Of a stretch of DNA of 64,000 nt, positions 59,028 through 64,000 are shown piece by piece. This stretch comes from Paractinoplanes bogorensis (lineage in GTDB: Bacteria > Actinomycetota > Actinomycetes > Mycobacteriales > Micromonosporaceae). Both the position numbers and the translations under genes were made by a program. A model generated the notes under the pieces. It made no database searches, was not told the DNA's origin, and saw only the letters and a list, made by a program, of their open reading frames with translations. The first letter of the stretch is position 1, and each line of letters opens with the position of its first letter. Location: NCBI RefSeq assembly GCF_018829635.1, contig NZ_JAHKKG010000008.1, forward strand, positions 434,001 to 498,000, read 5' to 3'.

Positions 59028-60471
59028 GGTTGATCCAGGTCGTCTTGAGGTCGGTGTACTCGTCGAGCGCGTGCCGCGACTTGTCCCTCCCCGCGCCGGA
59101 GAGCTTGACGCCGCCGAACGGCACCGTCATGTCGCCCTCCTCGTAGCAGTTGACCCAGACCGTCCCGGCCCGCAGCCGCCGCGACATCCGATGCGCGCGC
59201 CCGAGATCGCTGGTCCAGACCGCCGCGGCCAGCCCGTACGGGGTGTCGTGCGCGATCCGCAGGGCCTCGTCCTCGTCGCGGAACGTCTGCACGGCCAGCA
59301 CCGGCCCGAACAGCTCCTCGCGGACCAGCACGTTGTCGCGGGCCGCCCCGGTGACCACGGTCGGCGCCAGATAGGGACCGCCGGTGTGCTCGAGCACGCG
59401 GGTGCCGCCGGTGCGCAGTGTGGCGCCCTGGTCGAGCCCGGTCGTCAGCGTGCCCAGGATCCGGTGCAGGCTGCGCTCGTCGACCAGCGGCCCCATCTTC
59501 GTCTCCGGATCGAGCGGGTCGCCCGGCTGCCAGCCCGCGGCGGCCTCGACGATCCGGGCCACCACCCGCTCGGCCACGTCCTCGTGCACGACGAGGCGGG
59601 AGCCGGCCGTGCACATCTCGCCCGAGTTGAAGAAGATGGCCCACGCCGCGGTGTCGGCCGCCGCGTCGAGGTCGGGCGCGTCCGGGAAGACGATGTTGGG
59701 TGACTTGCCGCCGAGTTCCAGATGCACCCGCTTGACGTTGCTGTCGGCCGCGTAGCGCAGGAAGTGCCGGCCGACCGCGGTGGAACCGGTGAACGTCAGC
59801 ACGTCGACGTCCGGGTGCTCGCCCAGCCGCCGGCCGACGGTCGCGCCGTCACCGGAGAGCACGTTGAGCACACCCGGGGGCAGCCCGGCCTCGGCGCCCA
59901 GGGCGGCCACCCGCTGCATGGACAACGGCGACTGCTCGGCCGTCTTGAGCACCACCGTGCACCCGGCCGCCAGCGCGGGCGCGAACTTCCAGCCGCCGAT
60001 GGTCAGCGGGAAGTTCCACGGGACGACGGCCGCGACCACGCCCGCCGGTTCGCGGGTGACCAGCGCCAGTTCCCCGTCGGTGGTCGGCGGGATCTCGCCC
60101 GCGGTCTTGTCAGCCAGCCCGCCGTAGAACCGCAGGCACCGGATCAGCGCCCGCAGCTCGATGCCGTCGGCGTACGCGATCGGCTTGCCCATCTCGAGCG
60201 TGACCAGCCGGGCGATCTCGGCCCGGTGCCGCTCGACGAGGTCGGCGAAGCGCAGCAGGACCTCACCGCGCTCGCGGGCCGCCGTCCGGGGCCACGGGCC
60301 GTGGTCGAACGCCCGGCGGGCCGCGGCGACGGCGGCGTCCGCGTCCGCCTCGCCGGCCCAGGCCAGCTCGACCAGCGAGCTGCCGTCCCGGGGTGTGATC
60401 ACGGACCGGCGGGCACCGGTGGACGCCGCGCGTCCGGCGCCGTCGATGAAGAGGCCCTCGGGCAGCATCAA
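59020..60471 (-). CDS. aldehyde dehydrogenase (PuuC-like)
   Basis: 483 aa, NAD(P)-dependent. PWNFPLTIGGWKFAPALAAGCTVVLKTAEQSPL (cofactor site), FTGSTAVGR, catalytic glutamate in HLELGGKSPNIVF, catalytic cysteine in FFNSGEMCTAGSRLVV and the GVKLSGAGRDKS tail. Similar to gamma-glutamyl-aminobutyraldehyde dehydrogenases; an aryl-acetaldehyde substrate is also possible given the downstream ring-cleavage genes. Its ATG overlaps the stop of the FAH-family gene (ATGA). Confidence 0.92.
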   Translation of the reverse strand: MMLPEGLFIDGAGRAASTGARRSVITPRDGSSLVELAWAGEADADAAVAAARRAFDHGPWPRTAARERGEVLLRFADLVERHRAEIARLVTLEMGKPIAYADGIELRALIRCLRFYGGLADKTAGEIPPTTDGELALVTREPAGVVAAVVPWNFPLTIGGWKFAPALAAGCTVVLKTAEQSPLSMQRVAALGAEAGLPPGVLNVLSGDGATVGRRLGEHPDVDVLTFTGSTAVGRHFLRYAADSNVKRVHLELGGKSPNIVFPDAPDLDAAADTAAWAIFFNSGEMCTAGSRLVVHEDVAERVVARIVEAAAGWQPGDPLDPETKMGPLVDERSLHRILGTLTTGLDQGATLRTGGTRVLEHTGGPYLAPTVVTGAARDNVLVREELFGPVLAVQTFRDEDEALRIAHDTPYGLAAAVWTSDLGRAHRMSRRLRAGTVWVNCYEEGDMTVPFGGVKLSGAGRDKSRHALDEYTDLKTTWINHG

Positions 60472-61325
60472 CGCGTCCGGGAGAGGTCAGGTTTGCGGAT
60501 GCCGCGGAACTCCCAGTCGCCGCCCTGGGCCGTGGACAGCACCTCTTCGCTCTCGGTGGGCTGGGCCCCTACGTCCGTACGGATGGGAGCCGGTCCTTCG
60601 ACGATGTGGTTGCGCAGTGTGCCCAGACCCTCGACCTGCACCTCGACCACGTCGCCGGGGTACACCGTGCGGGAGATGGCGGGGGTGCCCGACAGCAGCA
60701 CGTCGCCCGGCTGCAGAGTGATGGTGCGGGCGATGTCGGCGACCAGGTAGTGCATGTCCCACTGCATCTCGCCGGTGTTGCCGTCCTGGCGCACCTCGCC
60801 GTTGACGAGCGTACGGATGGACTTGTCGTGGAAGTCCCAGCCCTCGACGATGCCCGGGCCGAGCGGGCACAACGTGTCGGCCCCCTTGACCCGCAGCATC
60901 GAACCGGAGTCGGTGTCGCGGAAATCGTGCAGGCCGTAGTCGTTGCCGATGGTGTAGCCGCGGATGTAGTCCCCGGCCTGGTCCGGCGCGATGTTGCGAG
61001 CCGTGCGACCGATGACGATGGCGATCTCGCCCTCGTAGTTGAGCCACTTGCACCCGGCCGGGCGGACGACCGCCGCGTCGTGGCTGTTGAGCGCGGACAC
61101 CGGTTTGTGGAAGTAGGTCGGCGCCGGGGGCAGGGTGGTCATCATCTCCTGAACCCGCGACGAGTAGTTCAGGTGGACGCAGACGATCTTCGACGGGGTG
61201 ACCGGGCTCAGGTGCACGGCGTCGGCCACCGCGGTCTCGCGGCCGTCGCCGGCGACCAGGGTGTCGCCGTGGCGTTCCACGTCGACGACGGTGCCGTCCA
61301 GCAGGATTCGGCGGAACTCGCGCAT
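60468..61325 (-). CDS. fumarylacetoacetate hydrolase family protein (HpaG/HpcE-like isomerase/decarboxylase)
   Basis: 285 aa from ATG 61325 with GAGAGGACA upstream. FAH-fold blocks: PSKIVCVHLNYSSRVQEM, PTYFHKPVSALNSHDAAVVRP, LNYEGEIAIVIGRTARN (metal-binding Glu), GYTIGNDYGLHDFR, and LQPGDVLLSGTPA. By context it is the 5-carboxymethyl-2-hydroxymuconate isomerase / 5-oxopent-3-ene-tricarboxylate decarboxylase of the homoprotocatechuate pathway, following HpaD by 11 bases. Confidence 0.87.
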   Translation of the reverse strand: MREFRRILLDGTVVDVERHGDTLVAGDGRETAVADAVHLSPVTPSKIVCVHLNYSSRVQEMMTTLPPAPTYFHKPVSALNSHDAAVVRPAGCKWLNYEGEIAIVIGRTARNIAPDQAGDYIRGYTIGNDYGLHDFRDTDSGSMLRVKGADTLCPLGPGIVEGWDFHDKSIRTLVNGEVRQDGNTGEMQWDMHYLVADIARTITLQPGDVLLSGTPAISRTVYPGDVVEVQVEGLGTLRNHIVEGPAPIRTDVGAQPTESEEVLSTAQGGDWEFRGIRKPDLSRTR

Positions 61326-61336
61326 CGGTTGTCCTC

Positions 61337-62290
61337 TCAGCCGGCCGCGGCCAGGTCGGGGCCGCCGGTCTGGCGGACGTAGTCGGGGTCGGTGGGCGTG
61401 CGCCGGGGGCGGGGGAAGCCGTCCGCGGGCCGGTCGAACCACAGGTGCACCTGGCCGGTGCCGACCGAGTTCTCGTACTCGCCGTACTGCCGGCTCGTGG
61501 CCCGGCAGTCGCCCTCGCCGAGCGCGCCGATCATCATCAGGTAGTGGCCGAAGCGCGCCTCCGGCTTGTAGCGGTAGAACTCCGGCATGGTGTCCAGCAC
61601 CCGGGCATGGTCGCCGGTCGCGAACCACTCCAGGCGCTCGGCGTCGGCCGCCGCGGCCTCGGGCGTGAAGATGTGCTCGACACCGGCCGCCTCGTGGTCG
61701 CGCAGCTTCCGCAGCGGCCAGAACGTGTGCGACATGGCGCCCGACGCGATCAGCAGCACCCTGCGGTCCGACTCGGCGATCGCGTCACCCAGCGCCCGCC
61801 CGAGCCGCAGGTTGTCCTCGGTGTCGGCGGTCTGGCACACCCCGATCGAGATCCACTTCTTGTCCGGCAGGCCCTGGCCCAGGAACTCCCAGACGTTGGT
61901 GGTGGCGTAGAAGATCGGCAGGTGGTCGTCCTCGATCGCGGTGATCCAGGTGCCGTGCCCGGCCGCCCGGCTCGCGATCAGGTGGGCCAGCTCGGGGTCG
62001 CCGGGGAAGTCGTACGGCCGCTTGCTCATGCCCCGGGGCAGCTCCTCGGACGTGAACAGCCCGGCCCGCCGCGACTGGGCGGTGACCACGAACTCGACCG
62101 TGGTCGCCCAGTGCGAGTCGAGCACCACCACCGTGTCGTAGTCGACGGTGTCGAAGACGTCCTTGCGCAGCTGCTGCAGGCCGGCCACCAGCGTGGTGTC
62201 CTCGCCGCGGTTGAGCTCGCGCCGGATCTCCTCGGGCAGCACGATCGTGGGCACGTGGGCGATGAGCCCGGCTCCGACTACCTCTCCCAT
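61337..62290 (-). CDS. hpaD: 3,4-dihydroxyphenylacetate 2,3-dioxygenase (class III extradiol, LigB fold)
   Basis: 317 aa from ATG 62290, which shares one base with the upstream stop. The LigB-type fold is shown by GAGLIAHVPTIVLPEE (metal histidine), VVVLDSHWATTVEFVV, IASGAMSHTFWPL (catalytic histidine region) and a late FGHYLMMIGALGEGDCRA block. Cuts the homoprotocatechuate ring next to the hydroxyls using Fe(II) or Mn(II). Neighbours on both sides are the next enzymes of that pathway. Confidence 0.9.
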   Translation of the reverse strand: MGEVVGAGLIAHVPTIVLPEEIRRELNRGEDTTLVAGLQQLRKDVFDTVDYDTVVVLDSHWATTVEFVVTAQSRRAGLFTSEELPRGMSKRPYDFPGDPELAHLIASRAAGHGTWITAIEDDHLPIFYATTNVWEFLGQGLPDKKWISIGVCQTADTEDNLRLGRALGDAIAESDRRVLLIASGAMSHTFWPLRKLRDHEAAGVEHIFTPEAAAADAERLEWFATGDHARVLDTMPEFYRYKPEARFGHYLMMIGALGEGDCRATSRQYGEYENSVGTGQVHLWFDRPADGFPRPRRTPTDPDYVRQTGGPDLAAAG

Positions 62291-63756
62291 CACGCCTCCT
62301 GGTTCCCGGTCCAGCCGGTCGGGCTGAACACCGTGTTCTTGATGTCGCAGTAGAAGTCGAACGAATACGTGCCGCCTTCGCGGCCGATCCCCGAGCGGCC
62401 GTTGCCGCCGAACGGCGCGCCCAGGTCGCGGACGAAGAAGCAGTTGACCCACACGGTTCCGGCGTTCAGCCGCGCGCTGACCCGTTCGGCCCGCTCGGGG
62501 TCGCCGGTGACGAGGGTGGCGGCCAGGCCGAAGCGGGTGCTGTTGGCCATCCGTACGCCCTCGTCCTCGTCGCCGAAGGTCTGCATGGTCAGCACCGGCC
62601 CGAAGACCTCCTCGGTGAGGATCTCGCTGCCCTGCCGCGCCCCGGCCAGGATCGTCGGCGCGTAGTAGAGCCCGCCGAGCTCGGTGTTCGGGCCGCCGCC
62701 GAGCACCGCCTTGGCCCCGTCGGCCAAGGCCCGCTCGACGAAGCCGCTGACCCGCTCGAAGTGCTGACGGCTGACCAGGGCGCTCACGTCGGTGGCCTCG
62801 TCGCGCGGGTCGCCCTGCACCAGACCGCGGGCGCGTTCGGTGACCCGGGCCAGGAACTCCTCGGCGATCGACTCCTGCACCAGCATCCGGAAGGCGCCCA
62901 GGCAGACCTGGCCGGCGTTGTCGAACTGCTCGACGGCCAGGTCGACGGCCAGGTCGAGGTCGCAGTCGTCGAAGACCAGCAGCGGCGACTTGCCGCCGAG
63001 CTCGAACGACAGCGGGACGATGTTCGGCGCCGCCGCGGCCGCGATCAGCCCGGCGGTGGGCACCGAGCCGGTGAACGACAACCGGCGGATGCCCGGGTGG
63101 CGGGTCAGCGGCGCCCCGGCGTCGGGGCCGGTGCCCTGCACGACGTTGAACACGCCGGCCGGCAGTCCGGCCTCGTGGGTGATGTCGGCCAGCAGGGAGG
63201 CGGTCAGCGGCGCCCACTCCGGCGGTTTGAGCACCACGGTGTTGCCCGCGGCCAGGGCCGGGCCGATGCGCCAGGTGGCCAGCATGAGCGGCGCGTTCCA
63301 GGGCGTGATGATCGCGGTGACACCGGCCGGGTCGTACGTGATGCGCTCGCGGTGACCCCGTATCTCCAGGCTTTCGTGCTCGAGGGCCTCGGCGTGGTCG
63401 GCGAAGAAGCGGAAGTTCATCGCCACCCGCGGCATGACACCGCGCCGGTGCGAGCGCAGCAGTGAGCCGTTGTCGCGGGTCTCGACCCGGGCCAGATCCT
63501 CGCGCCGGGAGTCGATGCCGTCGGCCACCCGGCGCAGGATCGCCGAGCGTTCGGCGACCGGCAGGGCGGCCCAGGCCGGGAACGCCTCGCTCGCCGCGGT
63601 CACCGACCGTTCGACCTCGGCCGCGCCGCCGGCCGAGATCTCGCCCAGGACGGCGCCGTCGATGGGGGAGATGTCGGTGAACGTGGCGGCGGAGGCGACC
63701 CGCTCACCGCCGATCCAATGGCGGGTGTCGACCCGGACGCCTTCGACCTCGATCAT
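62290..63756 (-). CDS. hpaE: 5-carboxymethyl-2-hydroxymuconate semialdehyde dehydrogenase
   Basis: 488 aa. Aldehyde dehydrogenase blocks: TPWNAPLMLATWRIGPALAAGNTVVLKPPEWAPL, FTGSVPTAGL, catalytic glutamate SFELGGKSPLLVF, catalytic cysteine in FDNAGQVCLGAFRMLV, and GGNGRSGIGREGGTYSFDFY at the end, which matches HpaE-type enzymes. It oxidises the semialdehyde released by HpaD. The start ATG overlaps the stop of a further upstream gene (ATGA), so the operon continues past the window. Confidence 0.9.
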   Translation of the reverse strand: MIEVEGVRVDTRHWIGGERVASAATFTDISPIDGAVLGEISAGGAAEVERSVTAASEAFPAWAALPVAERSAILRRVADGIDSRREDLARVETRDNGSLLRSHRRGVMPRVAMNFRFFADHAEALEHESLEIRGHRERITYDPAGVTAIITPWNAPLMLATWRIGPALAAGNTVVLKPPEWAPLTASLLADITHEAGLPAGVFNVVQGTGPDAGAPLTRHPGIRRLSFTGSVPTAGLIAAAAAPNIVPLSFELGGKSPLLVFDDCDLDLAVDLAVEQFDNAGQVCLGAFRMLVQESIAEEFLARVTERARGLVQGDPRDEATDVSALVSRQHFERVSGFVERALADGAKAVLGGGPNTELGGLYYAPTILAGARQGSEILTEEVFGPVLTMQTFGDEDEGVRMANSTRFGLAATLVTGDPERAERVSARLNAGTVWVNCFFVRDLGAPFGGNGRSGIGREGGTYSFDFYCDIKNTVFSPTGWTGNQEA

Positions 63757-64000
63757 GCTGACGCTCCTTCGGCAGCTTCGAGACGGGCCAGCGACCGGCC
63801 ACCGTCCCAGACCACGCCGACCTGGCGGTAGTAGCCGCCGATGATCTCGTCGACCCGCAGCCGGGCCAGTTCCTCGGTCGGCGACTCGAACAGCCGCAGA
63901 TCCACGTCGCCCCGCCAGGCTTGACCACCCTCGAACCGAGCGGCGCCGGAAGAGATCAGTTCCGCGTACGCATCCCCGGCGCCCCGCTCGATGCCGTGAT
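63753..64000 (-). CDS. C-terminal part of an acetoacetate-decarboxylase-like protein
   Basis: The final 81 or so codons of a gene that begins beyond the right edge. They read ...DAYAELISSGAARFEGG, WRGDVDLRLFESPTEELARL, VDEIIGGYYRQVGVVWDGG, ending LEAAEGASA. The W-x-G-x-x-x-L-x-L-F pattern followed by an E-I-x-G-G-Y-Y strand resembles the C-terminus of acetoacetate-decarboxylase-fold proteins. Identification is weak because only the tail is visible. It overlaps the hpaE start by 4 bases and so belongs to the same operon. Confidence 0.45.
   Translation of the reverse strand, partial: HGIERGAGDAYAELISSGAARFEGGQAWRGDVDLRLFESPTEELARLRVDEIIGGYYRQVGVVWDGGRSLARLEAAEGASA

Overview
The window is 64 kb of very GC-rich DNA (roughly 70-72% by eye). 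It has tightly packed genes, many 4-base ATGA/GTGA stop-start overlaps, frequent GTG starts and strong third-position GC. Gene content fits a soil actinomycete, most plausibly a Micromonosporaceae member such as Actinoplanes (an inference; there is no 16S or other marker here). No tRNA, rRNA, CRISPR array or prophage was seen.

Layout. 0-1.8 kb, minus strand: a tatB-tatA-tatC translocase operon followed by the start of a SnoaL-like gene. 2.0-9.8 kb, plus strand: a secreted Asp-box (BNR) protein, two small membrane proteins, a questin-oxidase-like protein, and a Tat-exported TIM-barrel isomerase coupled to a giant ThuA/sugar-dehydrogenase/PKD protein, closed by a strong terminator. 9.9-14.7 kb, minus: an ABC exporter plus two-component operon split by a TnpB-only IS1341-type element. 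14.8-24.2 kb: small enzyme/regulator pairs (aldo-keto reductase, WYL/VOC, MDR/GlxA, multicopper oxidase/MarR, EamA/LysR). 24.3-27.8 kb, minus: a histidine kinase - response regulator - solute-binding lipoprotein operon. 28.0-31.4 kb: a two-TM protein, a multi-repeat ricin-type lectin and a GH27 alpha-galactosidase. 31.4-38.1 kb: three regulator-controlled oxidoreductase/hydrolase islands (TetR, HxlR, TetR), each with clear palindromic operators. 38.2-44.5 kb: nucleoside hydrolase - ABC importer - ribokinase-like - LacI, with a MITE-like palindromic element before lacI. 44.5-50.2 kb, minus: a second sugar ABC importer, a decayed Ser/Thr kinase pseudogene, and a GH62 arabinofuranosidase divergent from an ECF sigma factor fused to an AbfB arabinose-binding domain. 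51.7-55.7 kb: TetR/hydrolase, DsbA-like and MerR/MFS pairs. 55.7-64 kb: a glutamylation (Puu-like) set abutting a homoprotocatechuate meta-cleavage set (HpaG, HpaD, HpaE).

Themes. (1) Plant polysaccharide use: lectin-bearing alpha-galactosidase, GH62, a sugar-sensing sigma factor, two ABC importers without their own ATPase, and a shared GTTAACGTTAAC-like operator. (2) Tat export: a complete extra-looking tat operon and several Tat substrates. (3) Mobile or decaying pieces: TnpB element, 102-bp inverted-repeat element, kinase pseudogene, tandem duplications. (4) A strikingly recurrent TTTCCC(N)GTACG motif scattered in coding regions on both strands, which no gene explains.
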